A stretch of 64,000 bases of DNA from Poriferisodalis sp965204125 (GCF_965204125.1 NZ_OZ241968.1:2418001-2482000), one strand, 5' to 3'; numbered from the stretch's first letter, positions 51,931 to 61,091 are shown. Made by a program: numbers and translations. Notes: generated by a model not told the origin, from the sequence alone.

Positions 51931-54900
51931 CCCGGCGGCGTTCGCTGCGGCGGCTGGCCGCTGCGGCGTTGGCGGTGGCGTTGGCGGTGTCGGCGTTGAG
52001 CGCGGGGTCGGCGGGGGCGCAGTCGCTGCCGGGGTCGCCGTCGATCACGTCGGTGACGCCGGGCAGCGGCAAGGTGACGGTCGCGTGGGACGCGCCCTCC
52101 GGCACCGGCGTGACGGTGAGCTCCTATGACCTGCGCTGGATCGCGTCGGCCGCCACCGACAAGTCGGACGCGAACTGGACCGTGGTCGACAGCTTCTGGA
52201 CCAGCGGGCAGCTCAGCGGCGACGTGAGCGGGCTGGACAACGGCGTCGGCTACGACTTCCAGATGCGGGCGACTGCCGCCGCGGGCGACGGCGCCTGGTC
52301 GGCGACCACGACGGGGGCGCCGCGTGACTCCGCGCCGGCGATCACCGCGATGTCGGTCGGCGAGCAGGCGTTCACCGTGGCATGGAGCGCACCGGCCGAG
52401 ATCACCAGCACCGACACCGTGACCTACCGGGTGCGATGGATCCTCAGCTCAGCCACCGACAAGACCGACTCGCACTGGAGCAGCGCGACCGCGACGGCCG
52501 AGCCGGGCTGGCACGCGGTGCGGGGCCTGACCAACCTGTCCTCCTACGACGTGCAGGTGCAGGCGGTCTCCGACCACTCCAGCGCATGGTCGGCCACCTC
52601 GACAGTGACGCCCATGGACGCTCCCGACAGCCGCGGGGCCACCGGCCCGCAGATCGCGCTAGGAGCGCCCGCAGCGGGCTCGGTGGACTCGGCCGCCGAC
52701 GAGGACTACTTCACGCTGGTGCTCACCGCCCCGGCGCTGCTGATGCTGCGAACCACCGGTGCCCTCGGCAACAGCATCTGCTGGCTGCGGGACAGCACCG
52801 GCGTCAAGGTGGCCGGCAACGACGACGGGGAGGTGCCCGGCGACGAGGAGCAGTGCCTGATCGTGTACCCGGCCGCTGCGGGCACCTATCAGGTCAGCGT
52901 CCGCGGTATTCGAGTCCCGAGCCCGCACACCGGCCAGTACCTGCTGCACGCGGTCGCGGCGACCGGGCCGGGAACCACCCGCGCGGCCGCGATGCCCCTC
53001 GCCAAGGGGCAGGTCGGCGCCGGCAACGTCTCGAGCCCATCGGACATCGACTGGATCTCGGTGACCGGCGGCGCGGCCGACGAGCACGTCACCGTCAGCT
53101 TCCGCCGTGGCGTCAGCCTCAGCGGGCACAACATCACTGCCACCCTCGTCGACGCCGCCGACAAGGTGCTGGCGCGCAGCATCGACTCCGCGTGCGAGGT
53201 CACCCCGATCCTCTTCGGTGCCGTCTGCCTGGCGCCGGGTTTCCAATTGGACTTCCTGCTGCCAGCGAACACCACCCGGTGGATCAAGCTGGTCGCGCTG
53301 CCGGGGCTGACCAACAATCACGGTCCCTATGCGGTCACGATGCAGGCCGATGCCGACTATGCGAGCTACCTGAGCCGCTGCGCGGCGGCGGCGCGCCCCG
53401 CAGCGTGGAGCGACGTGCTGTCGGGCTGCCAGTGGCACCTGAACAACACCGGCCAGGTCGGCGGCACCAGCGGGGAGGACGCGAATGTGCTCGCTGCCCA
53501 CGCCGCCGGGTTCCTCGGCGCCGGGGTGACGGTGGCAGTGGTCGACGACGGCTTCAGCCCCGACCACGCCGACCTTGCCGGCAACGCCTCAGACACGCGG
53601 TCGCGCAGCTTCTGCCCGCGCGACCCGCTTGCGTTCAGCAGACACGCCGACCAGCACGGCATTGCCGTTGCCGGGATCGTGGCGGCGCGCGACAACACGA
53701 TCGGCATGCGGGGCGTCGCGCCGCGGGCCCAGCTCTACAACGTCAGGCTGCTGGACTGCGAGGACAAAGCGACGTCGGTGCTGTCTGCCGGCCAGGCCAT
53801 GGCCGAGAGCGCGTCGAGCATTGCCGTGTCGGTGAACTCCTGGGGCAAGCGCAGCATTGCCAACGCGAAGCCGGTGTCCGCCGTGTGGGAAAAGGCGGTG
53901 GAGCAGGGTCTGCGCAGCGGCTTCGCGGGCAAGGGCACCGTGTACGTGTTCGCAGGCGGCAACGGTGTCGCGAACGGCGACTGGTCTGCTCTGGACGAGT
54001 ACGTCACCCATCACGGGACCATCCCGGTCTGCGCGGTGAACGCCGCGGGCCGCCAGAGCAGCTACTCCGAGCGCGGCCCGAATCTGTGGGTATGCGCCCC
54101 CTCCAGCGACAGCGTGGCGAGCGGCATGCCGCGGATCGCCACGCTCGCCCGCAACCATCGCTACTACGAGGAAGGGTTCGGGGGGACGAGCGCGGCGGCG
54201 CCGATCGTGGGCGGCGTGGCCGCGCTGGTGCGGGCGGAGAACACGGCGCTGACCTGGCGTGACGTGAAGCTGGTGCTGGCCGACTCGGCCCGCCGCAACC
54301 TGACGCAGGCTGCGAGCTGGCAGCAGGGCGCGCCCAAGTACAGCGACGACAGCAAGCGGTACTGGTTCAGCCACGCCTACGGCTTCGGGGTGGTCGACGC
54401 GCACGCCGCCGTGGTGCTGGGGAAGAACTGGAAGCTGCTGCCCCCCATGATCACCGCCACCCAGACCGGCACCCATCTGCTGATCCCCGACGACAGCACG
54501 TCGGTGACCGCGTCGGTGACCTTCGACGACGAGATCGAATTCGTCGAGTACGTCGAGATCGACACCAATTTCAACGTGGCCAGCTTCCGCCAGCTGCGGG
54601 TGGAGCTGGTCTCGCCGTCGGGCGCGGTGTCGCTGCTGTCGCCCGAGAACGCATCTGCAGCGCACCACGCGCTGAAGCAGGCGTTCCGCTTCGGGTCGTC
54701 GAGGCATCTGGGCGAGAGCGCAAAGGGCGACTGGACGCTGCGGATCAGCGACCGCGTCAGCGGCTCGTCCAGGGCGTTGCTGGTGGACTGGAGCGTGACC
54801 CTGTACGGCCACCGGCGCAAGCCCACCGCGCCGACGCTGACGTCTGCGGTCGACAAGCAGGGCTCGCTGACGGTGACGTGGCAGGCGCCTGCCCGGACGG

Positions 54901-56912
54901 GATCGTCTGCGCTGACCGGGTACGAGATCCGCCACATCTCCAGCTCGGCCACCGACCGGTCAGACTCGCAATGGACCACGGCCACCGTGCCGGGCGGCGC
55001 CTCTGCGCTCACCCACACGCTGACCGCCGCCCAACTGGCCAGCGCCGCAGTCGACGTGCAGGTGCGGGCGCGCAACAGCGACGCGGCGGGTCCGTGGTCG
55101 TCGACGCTGTCGGCGACCACCACGCCCAACCGCGACCCGTCCCTTGGCGCAACCAGCGCGACGCGCAGCATCGCCGAGAACACCGCAGCGGGCGTCTCCA
55201 TCGGCGCCCCCGTCGCCGCGACCGACCCCGACGCGTCGCCGACCCTGACCTACTCGCTCGGCGGCACGCACGCCAGCAGCTTCACGATCGACACGTCCAC
55301 CGGGCAGCTCAGCACCAACGCGGCGCTCGACTACGAAGCCCAGGCGGCGTACTCGCTGACCGTGTCAGTTTCCGACGGGTTGAACTGGAGAAGCCAGACC
55401 GACACCTCCGCCGACGACTCGGTCAACGTCACCGTGAGCGTCACCGACGCCAACGAAACCGAGACGTTGACGGTGATCGGCATACTGAGCTCCGGGGAGG
55501 TGCTGCTCGCCGATCTCGACAGCGGCGACTGCACCGGTTCGGGCAGGTGCCCCGGCCAATACGTGTGGCAGACCTCCACTGACGGGAGCACTTGGTCCTC
55601 AGTGCACGTGACCCCAGCGGCCGTGCTCACCCTCGACACGGCCCACGAATGCCGCGAGGTGCGCGTGAGCGTCCGCTACACCGACGCCCACGGCTCGCAC
55701 CAGCTGCTGGCAACAGCAGGCAGCCCGGGCGAAAAGGTGCTGCCCGCCACCGGCGACTGCACCGTCCAGAGGCAACAGCCACCACCGGGAGGAAACAACC
55801 CGCCACCCGGAGGAAACAACCCGCCACCCGGAGGAAACAACCCGCCACCGGGAGGAAACAACCCGCCACCGGGAGGAAACAACCCGCCACCGCCCGGTGG
55901 AGGCGGCGGCGGAGGTGCAGGCGGCGGCGGTGCGGATGACAGCCGCGGGGAGGCTGTGCGGCTGTGGGGCGCGGACCGGTACGCGACCTCGCTGGAGGTC
56001 GCCCGCCAAGTCGCCGAGCTGAACGACGGCAAGCTCGACACGGCCGTGGTGGCCGGCGGCCACAGCTGGACCGACGCACTCGTCGCAGGACCCCTCGCCG
56101 GCGCACTCGACGCCGCCCTGCTGCTCACCGCCCCCGGCGGCCTCCCAGACGACACCGTCGCATGGCTCGCCGAGCTCGGCGTCAGCGAGATCATCGCCGT
56201 CGGCGACACCGACACCATCACCCCCGACGCCCTCAACGCGCTTAACCACCTCGACCCCGACATCGAGCGCATCACCGCAGACAACCCCTACGCTGCATCG
56301 ATCGCGGTCGCGCGTCGCGTCGGCCAGCCCGCCACGCTCGGGCCGCTTTTGGGACGCACCGTGATCGTCGCCTCAGGCCGGGTCTTCGCCGACGCGCTAG
56401 CCGCCGGCCCGCTCGCCGCCTACGGCCCCCACCCCATCGCGTACGCCGACGAAGGCACCCTGCACCCCCAGGTCGCCGCGTATCTCGCCGAGCACGCCGA
56501 CCACGTCATCATCATGGGCGGCACCGCCGCAGTCACCGACGACATCGAGACCCAGATACGGGCCATCCCCCAAGCCAACCGCACCGGCGAACGGCCGATG
56601 GCTGTCACACGCCTCGGCGGCGCCGACCGCTACGCAACTGCCGTCGCGTTCGCACGCTGGCTCAACACCCCCGTCCTGGAAGGGCGCCACTGCTTCACGC
56701 CCGACACCGTCGGGCTCGCCACCGGCATCAAACCAGCCGACGCGGCAGCCTCAGCACCCTTGCTGGCACGACGCTGCTCACCGCTGCTGCTCACCCAACC
56801 AGACCGCATCCCGACCATCACCGCCAGCTACCTGCGCCGCACCAGCGAGCTGATCGTGTTCGGCGGCACCAAAGCCATCAACCGCACCGCCCTGCGCGAC
56901 TGGGACCAATAG
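51927..56912 (+). CDS. Kexin-like S8 subtilase with FN3, cadherin-like and cell-wall-binding repeat 2 domains
   Basis: A 1661-residue exported protease. Signal peptide to about 33 (ending AGAQS); two FN3 domains (34-230); a pre-peptidase C-like domain (GSVDSAADEDYFTL); and the S8 domain with D540 (VAVVDDGF), H577 (QHGIAVAG), N679 (FAGGNG) and S755 (GGTSAAAP). A P/homoB-like domain (about 835-965), a third FN3, a cadherin-like domain, five PPGGNNP units and three CWB2-type repeats (from about 1342, LWGADRYATS) follow. CWB2 repeats hold proteins to the cell wall, so it is probably surface-bound. No prodomain is present; the upstream gene may supply it. GTG start in GTGA overlap. Confidence 0.92.
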   Translation: MTRRRSLRRLAAAALAVALAVSALSAGSAGAQSLPGSPSITSVTPGSGKVTVAWDAPSGTGVTVSSYDLRWIASAATDKSDANWTVVDSFWTSGQLSGDVSGLDNGVGYDFQMRATAAAGDGAWSATTTGAPRDSAPAITAMSVGEQAFTVAWSAPAEITSTDTVTYRVRWILSSATDKTDSHWSSATATAEPGWHAVRGLTNLSSYDVQVQAVSDHSSAWSATSTVTPMDAPDSRGATGPQIALGAPAAGSVDSAADEDYFTLVLTAPALLMLRTTGALGNSICWLRDSTGVKVAGNDDGEVPGDEEQCLIVYPAAAGTYQVSVRGIRVPSPHTGQYLLHAVAATGPGTTRAAAMPLAKGQVGAGNVSSPSDIDWISVTGGAADEHVTVSFRRGVSLSGHNITATLVDAADKVLARSIDSACEVTPILFGAVCLAPGFQLDFLLPANTTRWIKLVALPGLTNNHGPYAVTMQADADYASYLSRCAAAARPAAWSDVLSGCQWHLNNTGQVGGTSGEDANVLAAHAAGFLGAGVTVAVVDDGFSPDHADLAGNASDTRSRSFCPRDPLAFSRHADQHGIAVAGIVAARDNTIGMRGVAPRAQLYNVRLLDCEDKATSVLSAGQAMAESASSIAVSVNSWGKRSIANAKPVSAVWEKAVEQGLRSGFAGKGTVYVFAGGNGVANGDWSALDEYVTHHGTIPVCAVNAAGRQSSYSERGPNLWVCAPSSDSVASGMPRIATLARNHRYYEEGFGGTSAAAPIVGGVAALVRAENTALTWRDVKLVLADSARRNLTQAASWQQGAPKYSDDSKRYWFSHAYGFGVVDAHAAVVLGKNWKLLPPMITATQTGTHLLIPDDSTSVTASVTFDDEIEFVEYVEIDTNFNVASFRQLRVELVSPSGAVSLLSPENASAAHHALKQAFRFGSSRHLGESAKGDWTLRISDRVSGSSRALLVDWSVTLYGHRRKPTAPTLTSAVDKQGSLTVTWQAPARTGSSALTGYEIRHISSSATDRSDSQWTTATVPGGASALTHTLTAAQLASAAVDVQVRARNSDAAGPWSSTLSATTTPNRDPSLGATSATRSIAENTAAGVSIGAPVAATDPDASPTLTYSLGGTHASSFTIDTSTGQLSTNAALDYEAQAAYSLTVSVSDGLNWRSQTDTSADDSVNVTVSVTDANETETLTVIGILSSGEVLLADLDSGDCTGSGRCPGQYVWQTSTDGSTWSSVHVTPAAVLTLDTAHECREVRVSVRYTDAHGSHQLLATAGSPGEKVLPATGDCTVQRQQPPPGGNNPPPGGNNPPPGGNNPPPGGNNPPPGGNNPPPPGGGGGGGAGGGGADDSRGEAVRLWGADRYATSLEVARQVAELNDGKLDTAVVAGGHSWTDALVAGPLAGALDAALLLTAPGGLPDDTVAWLAELGVSEIIAVGDTDTITPDALNALNHLDPDIERITADNPYAASIAVARRVGQPATLGPLLGRTVIVASGRVFADALAAGPLAAYGPHPIAYADEGTLHPQVAAYLAEHADHVIIMGGTAAVTDDIETQIRAIPQANRTGERPMAVTRLGGADRYATAVAFARWLNTPVLEGRHCFTPDTVGLATGIKPADAAASAPLLARRCSPLLLTQPDRIPTITASYLRRTSELIVFGGTKAINRTALRDWDQ
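55782..55886 (+). repeat. Five 21-bp units encoding PPGGNNP
   Basis: Units start at 55782, 55803, 55824, 55845 and 55866 and differ only at third positions. They form the flexible linker before the cell-wall-binding repeats. Confidence 0.9.
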
Positions 56913-57071
56913 GCACCCCGCCGGCGGGCCTGTCAGACGCGGGACTGTCAGAAAGTTTGTGTATCGGGCGTGATCTGAGGGGCCGCAGCTTGGGGCTGTG
57001 GGCTGGGAAGGATCATGTCTGTGACTGATCATGACATGCCGGCTGTGCCGGCAAGCGCCTGAGCAAGGGGA

Positions 57072-57689
57072 TCAGGGGGATGCGGGGTGGGGGTGAGCGG
57101 CTTCGAGGCGTGTGAGCTGCTCGGTGTGGTGGGCGAGCTGTGCGCTGTGTTGTGTGAGCAGTTCGGTGTGGTGTGCGAGCTGTGCGCTGTGTTGTGTGAG
57201 CAGTTCGGTGTGGTGTGCGAGCTGCTCACTGTGCTGTGTGAGCAGTTCGGTGTGGTGTGCTTGGACGGTTTCGAGGCGTGCGAGCCGATCGGTGTGATCG
57301 CGGGCCACCATGTTGAATTCGTCCCTGAAGTCCTGCAGCTCTGCCCGCAGGCCGGCATCACCGGCGGCGATCTCTGTTCGCAGGCTCTCTTCGACGGCGG
57401 CGATCTCTGTGCGCAGGCTCTCTTCGACGGCGGCGATCTCTGTACGCAGGCTGGCGCCGAGCGTTGTGATGTCGCCGCGCAGCGAGAAGTAGCCGGCTGT
57501 GGCGGCTGCGATGAGGGCGCCGGCCAGGGTGACCAGCAGCGACGTCTGCCATGGGGGGCGGGTGGGCAGGATGCGGGCGCGCAGCAGGTCGGCGAGCCGG
57601 TCGAGTGATGCGTCGTCGAGCACGACCGGTGCGGTCGGCTGGGGAACGGCGGCGGCTCCGGCGTCCATGTGTTCAACGATAGCCGTCAT
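57072..57689 (-). CDS. Membrane-anchored repeat coiled-coil protein (LLTQHSAQLAHHTE units)
   Basis: A 205-residue protein: N-terminal soluble part (PVVLDDASLDRLADLLRARI), one transmembrane helix (SLLVTLAGALIAAATAGYF), then 11-residue units (LRTEIAAVEES, three copies). A linker (FRDEFNMVARDHTDRLARLETV) leads to 14-residue His-rich units (ELLTQHSAQLAHHT, three to four copies). Both repeat types are near-exact in DNA (33 and 42 bp). ATG 57689 follows a G-rich stretch. The same order of parts as 50371-50904, so probably the same family by architecture. Function unknown. Confidence 0.75.
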   Translation of the reverse strand: MTAIVEHMDAGAAAVPQPTAPVVLDDASLDRLADLLRARILPTRPPWQTSLLVTLAGALIAAATAGYFSLRGDITTLGASLRTEIAAVEESLRTEIAAVEESLRTEIAAGDAGLRAELQDFRDEFNMVARDHTDRLARLETVQAHHTELLTQHSEQLAHHTELLTQHSAQLAHHTELLTQHSAQLAHHTEQLTRLEAAHPHPASP

Positions 57690-58663
57690 GGTTCCCCCCG
57701 CCTCGCTCATGGTGCGTCATGGGGCAAACACAAACGAAAGCACACGAAACATCAGCAGAATATTTGTGGCGTTGGCGCACGGACGAACAGCGGGCAGGTG
57801 AATCCGGGCGGGGACCGGCTGGGGCTGGCTGCGTGGCGGTGCGGCCCGCCGGTGGTGCGGCTCGAGCAGCGGTCACGCCCCGGTCTGCGGCTGCCTGTGC
57901 GGCCGTGCGGCCCGTCGGCATCAGCCCGTCGGCATCAGCACCGGGTGCAGCCCGGTCGGGATGGCGAGCAGCCTGCCTGCGGGATCGCAACCGGAAACGT
58001 CTCGCTCCGCTGGTCGGGCCGCACGGCTGGTGTCGCCCGGCCGGCGGCGGCCTGAGGCGTCAGCCGATCGCAGCGGCCATAGCGCGAACCGGCGCTCGCC
58101 CGCAGTGGACTGCTGCAACCCCGGCCCGCCGTGATTCAGCCACGGCCCACGCGCCGCTGAAACGGTCTGTCGATCCTGGCGTCTGCCGAGCAATCCGCCG
58201 TCGGCCGGGGGAGCCAATCACCGACCCGGGGAATCGCCCGTCGAAGCCCGTGACTGGGGCCTCCGCTCTTGACGGCTTGCCGCCGATGCTGTGGCCCGTC
58301 AGCGGTGCGGCCTGAGCTGCGGTCACGCCTCGATCTGCGGCTGCTTGCACGGCCGTGCGGCCCACCGACATCGGCACCACGTGCAGCCCGGTCAGGATGG
58401 CGAGCAGCCTGCCGGCAGGATCGCAACCGGAAACGTCTCGCTCCGCTGGTCCCCGTGCGGACTGCCGACATCAGCACTATGTGCAGCCCGATCAGGATGG
58501 CGAGCGGCCTGCCTGCAAGATCGCAACCGGAAACACCTCACCCCGCTCGTCCGAGCAAGCCGAACGAGCGGGGTGAGACTGCACAGCGACGCGGATCCCT
58601 ACAGGTTCTCGCTGTCGCAGCTGAGGTAGCTCCTAGATATTCCCCGGACTAAAGAAGATGCGT
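57690..58663. other. 974-bp gap with decayed pseudopilin fragments
   Basis: Contains the 5' region of the coiled-coil gene (with TATTCT on the minus strand near 57760) and three partial TadE-like copies. Short frames on both strands are Arg/Ala-rich and not supported as genes. Confidence 0.6.
57868..58551 (-). pseudogene. Three decayed partial copies of the TadE-like gene
   Basis: Segments 57868-58014, 58318-58453 and 58454-58551 match 48478-48613 of the TadE-like gene. They share GCGGTCACGCC, GGCCGTGCGGCCCACCGACA and ATCGCAACCGGAAA blocks. On the minus strand two still read GRTA-V/A-QAAADRGVTAA-Q/R-AAP. Each lacks the rest of the gene, so these are fragments, the last two in tandem. Confidence 0.75.
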
Positions 58664-59089
58664 CTAGAAGGTCACAGTGCATGTGGTGGTACTGCCCGAT
58701 GAGGCCCAAACACCGCGATCCCCATCCGCGTTCCGAAGATTCCGACACGCACTCGATGAGACCTCACCCGTGAATACACAGCTCGTGAATGGAGGACCAC
58801 CATTTCCGACACCGTCTACTCCGTTGAGCGTCTGAGCGGCGCAGTTATCGGCGGTGATGCCGATTCCGATGTCTTGGGCTTCGAGATCACCGATGACATC
58901 CGAGCCTCGGGTCAACAGGACGGCAGAGACGCCGCCTGCGATGACCAGCATGACCACGATCACTATGACGGTCTGGAGGGCGATGCCTCGGTTGTCGGCG
59001 ACTGCGGGCGACCAACTTCGGCGTGATGCCAGCCATGCCGCTCCGAGCGCTGCTGGTACTGCGATTGCCAGTGCGATTGACTCTGTCAT
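58664..59089 (-). CDS. Pilin-like small membrane protein
   Basis: A 141-residue protein with two hydrophobic segments: MTESIALAIAVPAALGAAWL, then after RRSWSPAVADNRG the stretch IALQTVIVIVVMLVIAGGVSAVLL. It ends in a short ectodomain with four Cys (NCAAQ, SCVF, ACRN, TCTV). The second segment with a preceding charged/Gly pair resembles a prepilin helix, and the location beside tad genes supports a minor pilin. GGAG lies eight bases before ATG 59089. Not a standard short Flp pilin. No prepilin peptidase is in the window. Confidence 0.7.
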   Translation of the reverse strand: MTESIALAIAVPAALGAAWLASRRSWSPAVADNRGIALQTVIVIVVMLVIAGGVSAVLLTRGSDVIGDLEAQDIGIGITADNCAAQTLNGVDGVGNGGPPFTSCVFTGEVSSSACRNLRNADGDRGVWASSGSTTTCTVTF

Positions 59090-59169
59090 CGTTCCCACTC
59101 CCTGATGAGATCGACGCGACGCCCACGGCATGGCCGCCGACGGTGCGTCTCACGTTCCTTCAGGTCACA

Positions 59170-59189
59170 AGAATAACCACGATTCTTCC
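59170..59189. promoter_or_regulatory. Imperfect copy of the AGAATAATCA palindrome
   Basis: AGAATAACCACGATTCTTCC matches 16 of 20 positions of the palindrome at 46863. It lies about 80 bp upstream of the pilin-like gene, with TATTCT on the minus strand. Confidence 0.5.
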
Positions 59190-59265
59190 ATGCGGTTTCC
59201 AACGCCCGGCGCGACGCCGCTGCCAGCAGGCTTTTGCGACCGCTGCCGGCCTTGCCCAGCGCGCG

Positions 59266-59526
59266 TCACGCCTCGGCACCCGGCGGCCGGTCGCCCGGCA
59301 GCGGATCGGCCGGCGGCGTCTCGAGCTTGGCCGTCTGCCATCGCCACTCCTCCAGGAGACGCACACGTCGCTGCACGTCGTCCAACGACGGGCCGTCGCT
59401 CTTCGTCGCAGCCACGATCTTCACGGCCACCCGCGTGGCGGTGCGCATGGCGACCCAGACACCGACGATGCCCCCGACCACGCCTACTGCGCCGGCGGCC
59501 AGCGCCACAATGCTCACAGCGTCCAT
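59266..59526 (-). CDS. Small membrane protein in the Tad region
   Basis: An 86-residue protein: one transmembrane helix (SIVALAAGAVGVVGGIVGVWVAM), then a basic helix (RTATRVAVKIVAATKSDG), a short coil (LDDVQRRVRLLEEWRWQTAKLE) and a Pro-rich tail. GGAAGGAG nine bases upstream of ATG 59526 strongly supports the start and translation. Same strand as the tad genes. Function unknown. Confidence 0.7.
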   Translation of the reverse strand: MDAVSIVALAAGAVGVVGGIVGVWVAMRTATRVAVKIVAATKSDGPSLDDVQRRVRLLEEWRWQTAKLETPPADPLPGDRPPGAEA

Positions 59527-59656
59527 CGATCGTGCTCCTTCCGGCGCCGATTCACTCCTGCTGCATATTGGCCCGCGTGCGGGGTGCGTTGGGGATGCAC
59601 CGCCGCTTCGGCGTCTTTGCACCTGAGGCGCGCCGACGCTGCTCGGCCGGGGGCTG

Positions 59657-60124
59657 CTAGCTGCTGCGCTTGTTGATGTCGGCCACGGTGTCGATCAGCG
59701 TTGCGGTCTCGACCCTGACCGCCCCGACCCTGACCTTGACCAATCGCAGCTCTTCGTCGACCTGATCGAAGCGCCCGTCGACTTGGTCGAAGCGCTCGTC
59801 GACTTGGTCGAAGCGCTCGTCGACTTGGTCGAAGCGCTCGTTCATCTCCCCGCGGAGCCCGACGACGTCGTCTTTGACGCCGCTGAGGTCTTGTTTGACG
59901 CCGGACATGTCGTCCTTGAGCCCGGTGATGTCGTCTTTGACGCCGGACATGTCGTCCTTGAGCCCGGTGATGTCGTCTTTGACGCCGGCCATGTCCTGGG
60001 CGAGCCCGGTGACGTTGTCCTTGAGGCCCGAGACATCGTCGCGGAGCCCCACGAGCTGTGAAACCTCGTCGCGGATGCCGATGACGATGTCGCGCATGTC
60101 GTCGGAACTGTCCATCTGCTCCAT
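59657..60124 (-). CDS. Repeat coiled-coil protein (GLKDDMSGVKDDIT and DQVDERF units)
   Basis: A 155-residue soluble protein. Residues 25-85 are 7/14-residue units (TGLKDDM, SGVKDDI), residues 90-120 four DQVDERF heptads. It ends with RLVKVRVGAVRVETATLIDTVADINKR. No membrane segment. A -10-like TACTAT lies 6 nt before ATG 60124, so it should be transcribed on its own and leaderless. Fourth coiled-coil repeat gene of the window, 89 bp upstream of the small membrane-protein/pilin group and downstream of tadC. Confidence 0.75.
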   Translation of the reverse strand: MEQMDSSDDMRDIVIGIRDEVSQLVGLRDDVSGLKDNVTGLAQDMAGVKDDITGLKDDMSGVKDDITGLKDDMSGVKQDLSGVKDDVVGLRGEMNERFDQVDERFDQVDERFDQVDGRFDQVDEELRLVKVRVGAVRVETATLIDTVADINKRSS

Positions 60125-60130
60125 GCGTCA

Positions 60131-60136
60131 ATAGTA
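60131..60136 (-). promoter_or_regulatory. -10-like hexamer of a leaderless promoter
   Basis: TACTAT on the minus strand, 6 nt before the ATG at 60124. Confidence 0.45.
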
Positions 60137-60212
60137 CCGAGACGTGGTCTCGGCGTAAAGCGAATTTCGTTGCCTTTCGGCCCGCAGGGCGATTGCCTGC
60201 TGCGACCGGGCG

Positions 60213-61091
60213 TCAGAAGCCGGTGGGGATGGCGTCTGAGTTCAAGATGCCGGCCAGCGGCGGGTAGCCCATGAGCACCATGAACGCCCCGCCGATGAGC
60301 GCCAGCGGGGCGCCCATCTTCTCGCTGGCAGACGCGGCCTCGGCATCGGCCTCGGCCAGCGACTTCGACCGTGCCGCGTCGACCTGGCTGAGGATGGCCT
60401 GGCGCGCGCCCGCGCCGGTGGTGCCCGCCAGCTCCAGCGACGCGATGAACGGATCGAGGAATCGCAGCCGTCGTGATTCGGCCAGCCGTCGCAGGCCGTT
60501 CCACGGCGGCTCGCCGCGCGCGGACGCCTCTGCCAGCGCGTCGCGCAGCGCCGTGAACGCCGGCTGGTTGGAGCATCGTGCAGCAGCGTTCAGCGCCGCA
60601 TGCTCATCGGCCCCGGCGGTCACGAGCTGCGCCACCAGCTCGAGCCACGCCTCCGACGACTGCTTGAAGCGTTCGCGCTCCTGCTCTGCCTGGGTCTTCA
60701 TCATCGAGTCGGGCAGCCACCACCCTCCCAGGGCGCCGGCGGCAGCGCAGGCCACCACCAGCATCGGCGGGACGGACACGCCCAACACCACCGGGAACAG
60801 CATCATCACCACGGCAACCAACACGGCGCCCACGACCAAGCCGCCCAGCTTGATCAGTGCGTGCACCTCGAGCGTGCGCTCGACCATCGCAGCGTCCTGG
60901 CTGAGCTGCTGCTTGCGCACCAGGTCGCGCTCGACGCGGCGTGCCGCCCGGTGCATGGCTGCACGCGTGCCCGTTCCCGACACGCCCATGCCCGGCACAG
61001 CGGAAGCTTGCGGCCGCCGGCGCAGGCCCAGGACGATGAGCGCGATGCCGACTCCGGTCGTGGCGGCCATCGCTACCGCCTGCGTGATCAT
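60213..61091 (-). CDS. tadC: Tad pilus inner-membrane platform protein TadC
   Basis: A 292-residue type II secretion F domain protein. Membrane segments lie at the N-terminus (VGIALIVLGLRRR), in the middle (LGGLVVGAVLVAVVMMLFPVVLG, PMLVVACAAAGALGGWWL) and at the end (APLALIGGAFMVLMGYPPLAGIL). The cytoplasmic F domain has SEAWLELVAQLVTAGADEHAAL and FLDPFIASLELAGTTGAG. With TadB it forms the platform that couples the TadA ATPase to pilus assembly. ATG 61091 overlaps the tadB stop (ATGA). Confidence 0.9.
   Translation of the reverse strand: MITQAVAMAATTGVGIALIVLGLRRRPQASAVPGMGVSGTGTRAAMHRAARRVERDLVRKQQLSQDAAMVERTLEVHALIKLGGLVVGAVLVAVVMMLFPVVLGVSVPPMLVVACAAAGALGGWWLPDSMMKTQAEQERERFKQSSEAWLELVAQLVTAGADEHAALNAAARCSNQPAFTALRDALAEASARGEPPWNGLRRLAESRRLRFLDPFIASLELAGTTGAGARQAILSQVDAARSKSLAEADAEAASASEKMGAPLALIGGAFMVLMGYPPLAGILNSDAIPTGF

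Noticed and set aside
55627..56106. Minus-strand frames with VAGCFLP repeats opposite the protease linker
   Set aside because: They are the complement of the PPGGNNP repeat, not an independent gene.
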